Assembly (NCBI GenBank): GCA_037178675.1
Contig: JAYMGJ010000694.1
Span: 1-30,393, forward strand
Direction: 5' to 3'
Length of the DNA: 30,393 nt
Origin: Scleroderma bovista
Lineage: Eukaryota; Basidiomycota; Agaricomycetes; Boletales; Sclerodermataceae
Position numbers and translations under genes: made by a program. Positions 1 through 8,902 of the stretch are shown one piece after another (the first letter of the stretch is position 1; every line of letters begins with the position of its first letter). The notes beneath the pieces are model-generated. The model was not told where the DNA came from, made no database searches, and saw nothing but the letters and a program-made list of their open reading frames with translations.

Positions 1-120
1 CAGAGGCTCTCCATTCAAGCTCTCTTTGGGTTTTCGCTCTAAGACGCTTGACTCCTGCTTCCTCCTCAGAGTCTCAACATGTGGTAGTTCTTTGGGTTGT
101 TTGCCCTTAGGGTTGTCTCA
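1..120. mobile_element. edge of an unidentified insertion in the 3' LTR of chromovirus 1
   Basis: The last 46 bp before the polypurine tract (121-166) match the outer end of the right LTR (9538-9583), but 1-120 match nothing in that LTR. The break falls right after ...GTCTCA, a CA end, so a TG...CA element inserted into the LTR and running off the left edge is the simplest reading. The alternative is that the two LTRs come from different subfamilies joined by recombination. The other boundary and any target duplication are outside the window. Confidence 0.4.
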
Positions 121-166
121 AGACTAGAGGCCTTGCGGAGTCACGAGGCATCACACAGTCGTGACA
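121..166 (-). repeat. 3' LTR fragment of chromovirus 1 (U3 start)
   Basis: On the minus strand this begins TGTCACGAC directly after the polypurine tract, as a 3' LTR should. It matches 9538-9583 over 46 bp with three differences, and all three are CG versus CA. Only the first 46 bp of U3 are in the window before the match is lost at position 120. Confidence 0.85.
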
Positions 167-180
167 GTATCCCCCCTTTA
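167..180 (-). other. polypurine tract of chromovirus 1
   Basis: The minus strand reads TAAAGGGGGGATAC immediately before TGTCACGAC of the 3' LTR. A purine run at this place primes plus-strand DNA synthesis in LTR retrotransposons. Chromovirus 2 has the matching tract at 23903-23917. Confidence 0.8.
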
Positions 181-285
181 GGGCCTGAACCCTTGAGGGC
201 CTTTGTGCATATGGACTTCACAGGTTTGGCATTGTTCTGCTGAGATAAGCTTCTGATCGGAGTTCGGAAATTTACCATGGGTGCG

Positions 286-291
286 TATAAG
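286..291 (+). promoter_or_regulatory. TATA-like box of accessory gene 1
   Basis: TATAAG lies 59 bp upstream of the candidate ATG (345). A pyrimidine-rich leader (ccttgtccttctacc) separates the two. Chromovirus 2 has the same arrangement (23999-24006, ATG at 24067). The accessory gene therefore seems to have its own promoter just inside the 3' LTR. Confidence 0.45.
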
Positions 292-344
292 AGTGCGACG
301 CATGTTGTCTGCATTGTTCAAACACCTTGTCCTTCTACCACAAC

Positions 345-1602
345 ATGGCTTTCCAACACACCACACCCATCCCCAGCAGCAACGAGACTGGAAGGAAGCG
401 GAAGACCACGAGCTGGTCACCAATTCAGAAGATGACGAAGCCAACGCGACAGCGAAGTTTCTGGAGCGTGAGCGGAGGGAGATAGCAAGGAAGGCAGTCG
501 AAGCGGAACAGTGACAGAAGGTCGAGGAGGCGCGAGCGGAGGTGCAGAAGAGGAAGGAGGTGAGTAGTGAACGTACGGTTCGTTGTGTGATGCTGACGAA
601 AACGCGCCATGACAGGCATGCAGAGCCGAAGAGGCTCGCAAAGCGGAGGAAGCGAGAGTGGAGGCGACTTGCAAGGTGGAGGAAGAAGCGAAGGTGGAAG
701 CAGCGCGCAAAGCGGAGGAGGAACAGAAGGCGGAGGAGGAGAGAGAGCACAAGAGACGCATCGAGGCACTGCAGGAGGCGCATATAGAGCGACAGAGGCA
801 GGAGTTCGAGGCGCGGAAGGCATGGGAGCAACAATGGAGATCACAGGCATGAGCGGAGGCCATTGTGGCCACTCAAGGTAGCGGGGCTGCGACGGCGGTG
901 CCAGCAGTGGCGGCAGATGGGAGGCGTGCCCCATGTGCGCAGTGTCAAGACCACCTCAACAACCCAGCAGGGTGCATGGCCCAGGCAAAGTTGAAAGTGA
1001 CGGCGTGCGTGCCATGCCAGGGCGCACGCAAGTCCTGCTCTTGGAGCACAGCAGGGAAAGCGGCAGAGGCTTCCACGGTTGCAGGGAGTGGGACGGAGAA
1101 CGGCAGAGCGGCGGCACCAAAACGGGTGGCAAGGAGACGACAGCGGAGCGAGGCGAACACGTCGCCAAAGGGGGCAAGCAAGCGCAAGAAGGTGCGGAAC
1201 ACGACGGAGGAGGATGAGGCAGACGAAGAGGAGATATTCGGGGTGCCCTGAGCGATGGCGGAGGAACAGCGCGACGTGCTGGGTATGCTTACCCAGACGC
1301 TAGCACAGCTCGCCGAGCGGATGGGGGTGTCGGAGGCACGAGAGCGAGAGCGGATGGTGATCAAGAGGGAGCGGCTCGAGCTAGAGCGGGAGCGACTGGA
1401 GTTGGAGAGGAGGTGCGCAGCGATGGAAGAAAGGTGGATGGCCGAAATGGACCGAATCATGGTCAAGCGGCGCCAGTTCATCCAGGGGTCATCAACGGGG
1501 ACAACACAAAAGGAGATTGCAGCGGCGGAGCAGGAGGAGGAGAACAGAGCAGATGGAGATGACGAAGAGGGGATGGCGGATGCAGAGGGAGAGGAGGATT
1601 AA
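345..1602 (+). pseudogene. accessory gene 1: coiled-coil and six-cysteine cluster protein, antisense to pol
   Basis: The candidate start is ATG 345 (MAFQHTTPIP...). The frame changes at about 395-430, after which a K/E/R-rich coiled coil runs to 559. A 56-bp intron (560-615) joins in phase 0 to more coiled coil up to 852. A cysteine cluster C-x2-C-x9-C-x10-C-x2-C-x6-C followed by W follows at about 930-1050, then a basic stretch, a second long coiled coil (about 1255-1480) and an acidic tail ending at TAA 1600. TGA codons interrupt the frame at 512, 850 and 1249 with the same kind of sequence on both sides, so they are probably decayed arginine codons. The cluster resembles fungal Zn2Cys6 DNA-binding domains, but its second loop is longer than usual. 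It is convergent with pol, whose stop lies 122 bp beyond. The function is unknown; DNA or chromatin binding is an inference. Confidence 0.75.
560..615 (+). other. intron in accessory gene 1
   Basis: It begins GTGAGT, has a branch-like GCTGAC about 25 bp before the end, and ends GACAG. Removing 56 bp joins two coiled-coil reading frames in phase 0 (...QKRKE then ACRAEEA...). It can be spliced only from a plus-strand transcript, which is antisense to the retrotransposon RNA. Confidence 0.75.
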
Positions 1603-1724
1603 TGGACTAACTACATATATATATTTTTTTTTTGTTTGTTGTATTTTGTACTACAATTTTATTTGAATGGGTTGCCTTGTAGATTTCAAACGTAACGGAG
1701 TGAGTTCGGAGGTGGTGGAGTGAC
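1603..1724. other. spacer between convergent accessory gene and pol stops
   Basis: This 122-bp gap is AT-rich (tatatatat followed by a T run at 1613-1634). It could hold the 3' ends and polyadenylation signals of both convergent transcripts. No coding signal is visible. Confidence 0.5.
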
Positions 1725-2833
1725 TTAGGCAGACTTGTGTGGACCAGGCTTGCCTGGGTACTTGTGATGGAAATCCTCGACGAGCTCCAACGCATGGTCG
1801 AGCTCAGTGGCAAGGAGCCACGATGTTTCTTCATCTGTACTGGCGTAGCCAGCCCAGCAGACTAGGTAGAGGAGTTGGCAGTGGCGTCTTCTGCGGTTGA
1901 TCTTGGAGTCTAGGATTTCTTTGACTTTGTATTCGACTTCTCTGTCAACTTCGATTGGAGGTGGCGGAGATTGGACGCGATTGGGAATACTGCTTTGGTG
2001 GGAGGTCTCGAGTTGAGACACGTGGAATACTGGGTGCATGGACTTAATGGTGTCGGGGAGTCGGAGCGTGAAGGAGAGCGATCCAGGTTTGGCTATTATT
2101 TCGAAGGGTCCGAAATTCTTATCAGAGAGCTTCTTGGAGGGGCGCATAGACCTGAAATACTTCGCCTTCACATAGACTTCATCACCTATTTTAAAATCCG
2201 GTGGAGTTGATCTTTTTGCATCTGCAGGGCCTTGGTAGCGCTGTTGCGCAAGGGCCATCTCAGAGCGGAGAAACTCATGGAGTTCCTTGAGGTCGGAGGT
2301 GTATTCTTGAGCGCGGGAGGAACTGAGGCCCAAGTCGGAGTTTACTGCGATGTCAGGGTGGTAGCCTTTATTAGCGAAGAAGGGCGAGACACCAGTGGTT
2401 GCACTGGGAGAGTTATTAAACGCGAACTCCGCAAGTGGGAGGGGTTTGGCCCAGTTGTCTTGTTGATAATTGCAGTAGATTCAGAGGTACTGCTCGAGTG
2501 TTTGGTTCGTCCACTCGGTTTGACCATCTCCTTCTGGGTGATAGCCAGAGGTGAAATGTAAGGTCATTCCGAGTGCTTTTCCGAGCGATCAGAAGAAGTG
2601 AGAAACGAACTCCGAACCTCTGTCGGAGGTGACATGGGTGGGTACTCCGTGTTTGGAAAACACATGCGCGACAAAGAGCTTGGCAAGCTCAGGGGAAGTG
2701 ATGGTGTCGTAGGTCAGAATGAATATTCCTTGCTTCGAGAGGCGGTCCACGACGACTAAGATGGAGGTGAATCCATCAGAGGAGGGTAGTTGCTCGATGA
2801 AGTCCATGGATATGGAATGCCATGGGCGAGCGG
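1725..2833 (-). pseudogene. chromovirus 1 pol, part 3: integrase core and chromodomain
   Basis: The part begins at the edge of insertion B with ARPWHSISMDFIEQLP, which holds the first integrase aspartate. It continues to TSDRGSEF (second aspartate) and GQTEWTNQTLEQYL (glutamate), giving a complete D-D-E set. A GPF motif follows near 2100, then a chromodomain (about 1760-1960, with LLYLVCWAGYASTDEETSW) that in relatives targets integration to modified chromatin. TGA stops at 2589-2591 and 2481-2483 break it. At both positions chromovirus 2 has arginine, CGA at the first. The natural stop is TAA 1725-1727. The frame continues that of part 2 once B and one 4-bp duplication are removed. Confidence 0.9.
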
Positions 2834-4606
2834 TGTAGAAGGTTAGTTCCGGAAGGGTGCAAAACAGGTCCGCCCAAGGGAACTGGGTCTGGCTCAAACT
2901 GGTAGAGTCGGAAAAGCGAAGGAAGGTGCACAGAGCACTCGGACTAGCAAGGAGTGGGGTGTGACGAGCAGCGCAGTGGAAAAGAGAGTGGACGAGAGAG
3001 CGCGAGGTGCGCTCTGGTCAAAAGCCTAGAGAGTTCCCTAGAGAGTGGAGGAGAGACGTATGCGAAAGTGAGGGACACACGGCGAAAGACGAAACGATAC
3101 GACGAAACGAGCGAATACGATAAAATGCGACGATGAGACCTTGAACAAACTGAAACCTCACGTAGAAGCTGGGGCTCTTACTCTGCTATGAGGGGGAGAA
3201 AAAGAGTGTTGTATTCTTCCAGGGTAAGGTATATGTGGCCCTAGGACCAATGTACGGAACATAAGGGTCAGGAAACACTGTAGCGCTCCAAGCGCGTCTA
3301 AGCGGTAACTCTAGTCTAAATAAGGGAAATGGTGCGCACTCTGGCACTATCTGACATAACGAAAAGGGTCCACAACCGAGTAACAGGCACCCGAGCATCA
3401 ACAGATGACATAAAGAAGTGGGAAACTCTAACAAGGGAGATGGGCGCGAAGACGTACCCATGACGCGAAGTGTACAAAAGAGGGAGGACCGGAACAGCTT
3501 AACAGGGTCGCGGGTGGTTGCGTTTGCATGCGAGTGAGCGAGGGTGGTCGAGTCGGGTCCTACTTGAGCTTGGGCGAGCGTTCGGGTGGTCTGTGCATTG
3601 AGTCGCGATTTCACCCATGCGAGTGATCGGGCGCACAGCAGCCACGGATGCACTCGCACGAGCGAGCAAGTCGGGTGTGACGCGATCGAACAGATGCGAG
3701 TGGACGGGCGAGCATGCGGGTCGGACGGGATGCGATCGGGTGGTCTGCAAGTCAAGTCGTGGCTACACCCGTGCGAGCAATTGGGCGCACAGCAGCCGCG
3801 GATACACTCGCACGAGAGAGAATGCGAGCGGGTTGGACGTGACGTGATCGAGTGCGATGCGAGACGAGTCGCGACTACACCCGTGCGAGTGATCAGGCGC
3901 GCAGCAGCCACGGATGCACTCGCGCGAGCAAGTGAGCGAGTCGGGTGTGATGCGATCGAACAGATGTGAGTGGGCGGGTGAGCATGCGGGTCGGACGGGA
4001 TGCAATCGGGTGATCTGCGAGTCAAGTCGTGGCTACACCCGTGCGAGCGATCGGGTGCACAGCAGCCGTGGATACGCTCGCACGAGAGAGAATGCGAGCG
4101 GGTTGGACGGGATGCGATCGGGTGGTCTGCGAGTCGAGTCGTGGCTACACCCGTGCGAGCGATCGGGCGCACAGCAGCTGCGGATACACTGGCACAAGAG
4201 AGAACGCGAGCGGGTTGGACGGGATGTGATCGGGTGGTCTGCGAGTCGAGTCGTGGCTACACCCGTGCGAGCGATCGGGCGCACAGCAGCCGCGGATACA
4301 CTGGCACAAGAGAGAACGCGAGCGGGTTGGACGTGACGTGATCGAGTGCGATGCGAGACGAGTCGCGACTACACCCGTGCGAGTGATCGGGCGCGCAGCA
4401 GCCACGGATGCACTCGCGCGAGCGAGCGAGCGAGTCGGGTGTGATGCGATCGAACAGATGCAAGTGGACGGGCTAGTATGTGGGTTGGATGCGATGCGAT
4501 CGGGGGGGTGTGCCTTACCGCGGGGGCGCGTCTAGGTGGGTCTCTCGCAGGGCTTAGGGTGTGACAGCTAGGGAGCTGTGCGCCTAGAGACCCGGGTGTC
4601 TCTACA
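2834..4606 (-). mobile_element. insertion B: 1.77-kb TG...CA element in pol, target duplication GCGG
   Basis: It starts TGTAGAAGG and ends TCTCTACA, flanked by GCGG at 2830-2833 and 4607-4610. Removing it with one GCGG restores an uninterrupted integrase frame (PIPA then RPWHSISMDF). On the minus strand it begins with a palindromic TAGAGAC...GTCTCTA (4585-4604), shared with insertion A. The ends show no long direct repeats, so it is either a very long solo LTR or a non-autonomous element. Much of it is a minisatellite. Open frames inside it, such as minus 3186-4172, follow the repeat and resemble no known domain. Confidence 0.8.
3600..4490. repeat. minisatellite with 112-bp and about 158-bp units inside insertion B
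   Basis: The anchor ggctacaccc or its variants (gatttcaccc, gactacaccc) occurs at 3607, 3761, 3873, 4031, 4143, 4255 and 4367. The spacings are 154, 112, 158, 112, 112 and 112 bp. The longer units carry an extra 42-46 bp block containing gatcgaacagatg. The array is GC-rich with many CpG and gives long open frames in several phases because few stop codons occur. Confidence 0.9.
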
Positions 4607-6040
4607 GCGGGGATCGGAAGTTGTTTTAATAGGCTGTAGGGCCTATGCCTAGGGACCTTAGCACATCCGCAGGATGTGCAGGAACTTACGTAGTCTTTTA
4701 CGAAGGTGCGGACACCTGGCCAGGTATATTCCCGGCGGACTAGTTCCAAAGTGCGGTTCTGGCCGAAGTGGCCAGAGAGCGGGTGGTCGTGCTTGTAGCG
4801 GAGGACTCTGAGGCGGAGATCATTAGCATCCGGCACGTAGATCCTATCATCAAGGCGGAGTAGGCCAGCGGAGTCTGATGACCACCGAGAATTGGATGAG
4901 TCGGACTTGTGGCTGAGCACGACGGGATCAGAGGGGAGAGCTGCGAGGATGTCTTTGTGGAGTTGCTCCACGTCGACGAGGATGGCAGTGCGGATTGCCG
5001 GAGTGAGGAGAATTGTTGCCCTAAGGGAGGACGCGAGTTGTTCTTGGGTGAACATGGGTCGGAGGTTGTGTGGTTTGACCCGAGCATAGTCCCTATCCCC
5101 CTCTTTTGAGTAGACGTCCCAGCGTCTAGTGAGGGCATCAGGCTTAGCTCCGAGGCATCCAGGGTGGAAGCGGATGGCGAGGTTGAACTGGGAGAGGTAC
5201 TCCGACCAGCGGGCTTGACGGCGGGTCAAGACCTTGGAGCTGGAGAAATATTCCAAGTTCTTGTGGTCGGTGACCACATCAACCAGAGTGGCGGAGCCCT
5301 CAAGGTAGTGTCGCCAGTGCCTAAAAGCCTCGAAAATGGCCAAAAGCTCCTTGTCATGGGTGTCATAATTCAGCTCTGGAGCAGACAGAGTGCACGAGTA
5401 GTATGCAACAGGGTGGAGGACCTCGTCGGAGCCAGTGATGGAAAGGATTCCAGCGATGGCGTAGTCCGAAGCATCGGTCTCCACAGTCAGCGGAGCGTCA
5501 GGGACCCGGTGGGTAAGGATAGGAGCGGAGGTGAAGGCCTTCTTCAGGAGGTTAAAGGCGGAGCGACAGTCCTCACCAAAATTCCAAGGAATGTTTTTGT
5601 GGGTAAGCTGCATGAGAGGCACGACAATGTCGGAGTAGTTGAAGATGAAACGATGGTAGAAGTTCGCAAAACTGAGGAAGGACTGGATGTCCTTCACCTT
5701 GTGGGGTTCTGGCCAGTCGGAGATGGCTTTGACTTTGTCGGCGGACATGGAAAGGCCATCAGGGGAGAGGCAGAAGCCCAGGTATTCAGTGGAGGTGGTA
5801 TGGAATTTGCACTTTTTCGGTTTAGCAAAGAGATTATGCTTGCAGAGGCATCGGAGGACTTTGCGGACATGCTTTTGATGCAATTCAATGTCTTCGGAGT
5901 AGATAAGGATGTCATCTAGGTAGACGATGACACAGACATCGAGCATATCGGAGAGAATGCTGTTAACAAATTGCTGGAAAGCCATGGGAGCATTGGTCAA
6001 GCCAAAAGGCATGACATTCCACTCGAAGGAACCATACCGC
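4607..6040 (-). pseudogene. chromovirus 1 pol, part 2: RT catalytic half, RNase H, integrase zinc domain
   Basis: It resumes directly after insertion A with [19 protein letters not shown] active-site YLDD is at 5922-5911. RNase H follows, with ETDASDYA, the ELNYDTHDKELLAI segment and VVTDHKN. The integrase HHCC zinc domain comes next (HDHPLSGHFG ... SCTSC). The part ends at LKQLPIPA where insertion B begins. This segment has no internal stop; the frame change relative to part 1 is fully explained by the 272 bp added by insertion A plus its duplication. Confidence 0.93.
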
Positions 6041-6308
6041 TGTAGGGGGGGGTTGGGTGTTGCTGCTGCCTCAGGTGAGGCACGCTCGACCCAGGGGCTT
6101 CTGGAGGTCTGGCAGAGCTCCCAGGGACTGGGGAGACTAGGAAACTAGAGAGTGGAAGGGTGGTTCAGTCACTCCAAGACTGAGCTCAAACATATACAGA
6201 GGAAAGAGGGAAATTGCTTAGTAAGCTAAGTACAAGCCTACATAGCTAAGGTAAGAGTCCAGTATCAGTACTACCAATTCTACACCTAGAGACAGGACTG
6301 TCTCTACA
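6041..6308 (-). mobile_element. insertion A: 268-bp TG...CA element in RT, target duplication CCGC
   Basis: It starts TGTAGGGGGG and ends GTCTCTACA, flanked by CCGC at 6037-6040 and 6309-6312. Its removal rejoins RT between TAFRTR and YGSFEW. On the minus strand it begins with TGTA followed by an almost perfect palindrome (TAGAGACAG, 2-nt loop, CTGTCTCTA; 6287-6306) that resembles the start of insertion B. Size and ends fit a solo LTR. A TATA-like GTATATG is present on the minus strand near 6194. Confidence 0.82.
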
Positions 6309-7502
6309 CCGCGTGCGAAACGCAGTCTTCCATTCATCCCCTTCAGCGATACGGACCAAATGGTATGCGTGGCGGAGATCGATTTTTGAATAGATCTTTG
6401 CCTTGCTGGGGGAATCCAGGAGGTCAGAGATGAGAGGGAGTGGGTAGCGGTCTTTCTTTGATATTTTGTTCAGTCCTCTGTAGTTGACGCAGAGGCGGAG
6501 TGATCCATCCTTTTTGTGTACGAACAGGACAGGAGCTCCATGAGCGGAGGTCGACTGTCGAATGAAGCTGTAGGAGAGGTGCTCGTCGATGAATGTGTGG
6601 AGCGCCCCTAATTCAGTCTGTGAAAGGGAGTACACAGTACCCAGTGGAGGACTTGCGCCTTCCTCCAAATCGATTCAGAGATCATACTCGTGATGCGGAG
6701 CGAGCGTGGTAGCTTTTGCCTTGCTGAAGACGTCAGCGAAGTCATGGTAGACTTCTGGCACAGCGGAGAGATTGGGAGAATGGACAGGAGTGGCAGCGGA
6801 GGCTGAGCGGAGCTTCGCATCTTCTGGGCAGATGTATAATGTGAAGTTGGTAGATCCCGTGAGTTTGCAAGCGCGTGTGAATGCAGCAGCGCCTATCAGT
6901 GAAACGTAGGGAGCAGTCAACTGAGGTGAGTCAGAGTCAGAGGGCGGAGATGAGTCCTCTGGTGGCGGAGCTGTGGAGGCAGTCGCAGAGGCGGACTCGA
7001 CAGAAGGAGGTACCGGGGATGCGGGCATTCGCAGTGTGCCTTTACAGAATTCGATGTGGCCCAAAACCCAGTCAATCAATGGATTGTAGTGGGTGAGCCA
7101 GCTATGTCCGAGGACCAGCACACAGGAGGAATCCAGCGGAGTTACGTAGAATGTTTTGGAGTTGACTTCGCCTGTGGAGAACTGAATGTCGAGTTTGATG
7201 GCTTTAGTAATGAAGGTGTTTGTAGAACCGTCTAGGAGGCGGAGTTCAAGCGGAGCGATTGCGTAGGTTTCAAGAGCATGTTTATTAACAAATTTGCTAT
7301 CTATGAAACAGTGGCTAGAGCCAGAGTCAACGAGAGCGGAAACAGGAGGAATAGCGACGGGGGACGTAATTGTGACGGAGGGCATAAGGGAGTTGGAATC
7401 GGAGAGAGCGGACGTGTTGAGGCGTAACTCCGTAGGTGCACAGTCAGAGTCAACGGAACCCCCAGCTTGTGCGGAGTTCTGGGAGCTGCTGTCTAATTTT
7501 TT
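6309..7502 (-). pseudogene. chromovirus 1 pol, part 1: protease and start of RT
   Basis: It is read in the -1 frame from the slippery site at 7496-7502. The aspartic protease active site DSGS is at 7328 downwards, followed by LVLGHSWL. RT begins with a [19 protein letters not shown] motif and reaches [19 protein letters not shown] before insertion A cuts it. A TGA at 6675-6677 interrupts the protease-RT linker; chromovirus 2 has lysine at this place and reads through in the same frame. In the living element this polyprotein would be cut by its own protease and act in the cytoplasmic particle. Confidence 0.9.
7493..7502 (-). promoter_or_regulatory. -1 programmed frameshift site, gag/pol of chromovirus 1
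   Basis: The minus strand reads A AAA AAT TAG in the gag frame, a canonical X XXY YYZ heptamer directly before the gag stop. Slipping back one base opens the pol frame. From the first codons after the slip the -1 frame (KKLDSSSQNSAQ) is similar to that of chromovirus 2 (KKIDSNSQDSAQ). This conservation shows that the frame is translated. Confidence 0.85.
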
Positions 7503-8857
7503 GACTCCGCAGCAGCGGGAGTCACAGCCTTGGCAGAGTGGGCCTTGGCTTTAGAGCTCTTGGAGGTGGACTTTGGACAGTCCCTGGCCATATGGCCTGG
7601 CTGTCCGCAGAACATGCAGAGCTTATCTTTGATGCGCCACTGGCGCTCTTCCTCGGTCAACTTGCCATCCTTTCCAAGATGGGCGGGGGTTTTGGAGGAG
7701 GCGGGCTTGGCGCCGGAGGAGCTCTTCGACTTCTCGGAGCTCTTGTTCTTGTTGTCCTTCTCCTTGGTTTTACCCTTGGAGTCGGATGAGGCAGAGGAGT
7801 TGCCTTTGGAGGCGGAGTTGGACGAGGAGGAGGTGGAGGGCTTGGTTTGGTGTGCAACTTCAGATTTGCACTCCCAGTACCTGGCGTCAATGGTCTGCAC
7901 AAGAGTGCGGTAACCATCAAGGGTGCAGGGTTTGCCAACACGAGAGATTTCGTCCTTGATGCGGTCGGGGAGACCGCTGTAGAAAATGTGGTGGAGGGCG
8001 CCGTCGCCATAGCCACGGACTTGGCCAGTGAGGCGGTTGAACTCAACCACGTACTTGTTGATTTTCTGTCCTTCTTTCATGGACAGGTTGTCCAACTGAT
8101 GTTCGGCATCTCCGATGGGGTCGTGCGGGCCGAAGTTGGACTTCAGTTCGGAGATGAACTGGGCGTAGTTGTCCATCCATAGCGGACGGGCGCAGGGATT
8201 GGCAGAGTTGAGTAGGTCCGGTTCAAACCATTCGAGGGCCATGCCCTTTAGGTAGGACTGCGCGAAGGTGACCCTTGCGCAGTCAGAGGCGAACACCTTT
8301 GGGCGATCCTGAAAGTTCAATTTGCACTGAACAAGGAAAGCGCAGAGCTTGCGCGGATCGGTTCCGTTGAACGTGTCAGGTTCGTGGACTTTGGTGTGAC
8401 CAGAAGAGGAGTCGTGGTCGGCAGATGCCATAGCGACTTTGGTCAGCGCTTGGACTGCTTGTGCAAACAGGAGCAATGGGTCCGGGGTCAGAGTTGAGGC
8501 GGAAGGGGTAGGGGAGTCTGGTAGCAGGATGTCTGGCAGGTTGGGGGACGGCGGGTTACTACCTCCGCCATCACCGCCATCATTGCCAGGGTAGCCATTG
8601 CTGTAGATGTCCAAGACGTTGTTGAAACGACGTGTGGAGTAAACTCCAGAGTCGTTGGGGTGGCGGGCAGCAGGGGTCGGAGTACTAGTTGGGTCGGGGG
8701 TGGGGCCCCCAGGCGGAGTATTGCGATTGGAGAAGGAGAGGAACTCTCCTTCTTTGACCAAATCGTTATGGGAAGTAGAGGGCGCATTGAGCGCCTCTTG
8801 GCGCTCTTTGAGCGCACGAGACTGAGCACGGGTAGTGATTATCGATCGACTAGTCAT
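7493..8857 (-). CDS. gag: gag polyprotein of chromovirus 1
   Basis: This is the only intact gene of the element (454 residues). It starts MTSRSIITTRAQ, 32 nt after the PBS. A low-complexity acidic/proline N-terminus is followed by a retrotransposon gag (capsid) domain at about residues 150-310, with KVHEPDTFNGTDPRKL, YLKGMALEWFEP and GLPDRIKDEIS. Next comes a Ser/Lys-rich linker and one CCHC zinc knuckle, C-x2-C-x4-H-x4-C, at residues 414-427. Gag packages genomic RNA and forms the particle. It ends at TAG overlapping the frameshift site. Chromovirus 2 gag aligns over most of its length. Confidence 0.93.
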   Translation of the reverse strand: MTSRSIITTRAQSRALKERQEALNAPSTSHNDLVKEGEFLSFSNRNTPPGGPTPDPTSTPTPAARHPNDSGVYSTRRFNNVLDIYSNGYPGNDGGDGGGSNPPSPNLPDILLPDSPTPSASTLTPDPLLLFAQAVQALTKVAMASADHDSSSGHTKVHEPDTFNGTDPRKLCAFLVQCKLNFQDRPKVFASDCARVTFAQSYLKGMALEWFEPDLLNSANPCARPLWMDNYAQFISELKSNFGPHDPIGDAEHQLDNLSMKEGQKINKYVVEFNRLTGQVRGYGDGALHHIFYSGLPDRIKDEISRVGKPCTLDGYRTLVQTIDARYWECKSEVAHQTKPSTSSSSNSASKGNSSASSDSKGKTKEKDNKNKSSEKSKSSSGAKPASSKTPAHLGKDGKLTEEERQWRIKDKLCMFCGQPGHMARDCPKSTSKSSKAKAHSAKAVTPAAAESKN

Positions 8858-8889
8858 GGTTGGGAGTAATTAGCAGGTGTGCAAGAGTG

Positions 8890-8902
8890 AGTTCGAATAT
8901 AC
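8890..8902 (-). other. primer-binding site of chromovirus 1 (self-priming type)
   Basis: Directly inside the 5' LTR the minus strand reads GTATATTCGAACT. It has no TGG start, so it does not match a tRNA 3' end. Its complement AGTTCGAATAT matches the predicted 5' end of the element's own mRNA, AGTTCAAATAT (9160 downwards), at 10 of 11 bases. This is the arrangement known for Tf1, which primes with its own mRNA end. Confidence 0.65.

Noticed and set aside
178..934. Minus-strand frames opposite accessory gene 1
   Set aside because: Leu/Ser-rich shadows of a charged coiled-coil gene; splice and cysteine-cluster evidence favours the plus strand.
3186..4341. Long open frames on both strands inside insertion B
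   Set aside because: They follow the 112-bp minisatellite in several phases at once and resemble no domain; they arise from a GC-rich repeat lacking stops.
3600..4490. CRISPR array
   Set aside because: Units are adjoining tandem repeats of 112 and about 158 bp without unique spacers, in a eukaryotic transposon.
8881..8902. tRNA T-arm (gagttcgaat) near the LTR
   Set aside because: The GTTCGAAT word is followed by atac instead of the conserved C and a pairing stem; no acceptor or anticodon arms surround it. It is better read as the PBS.
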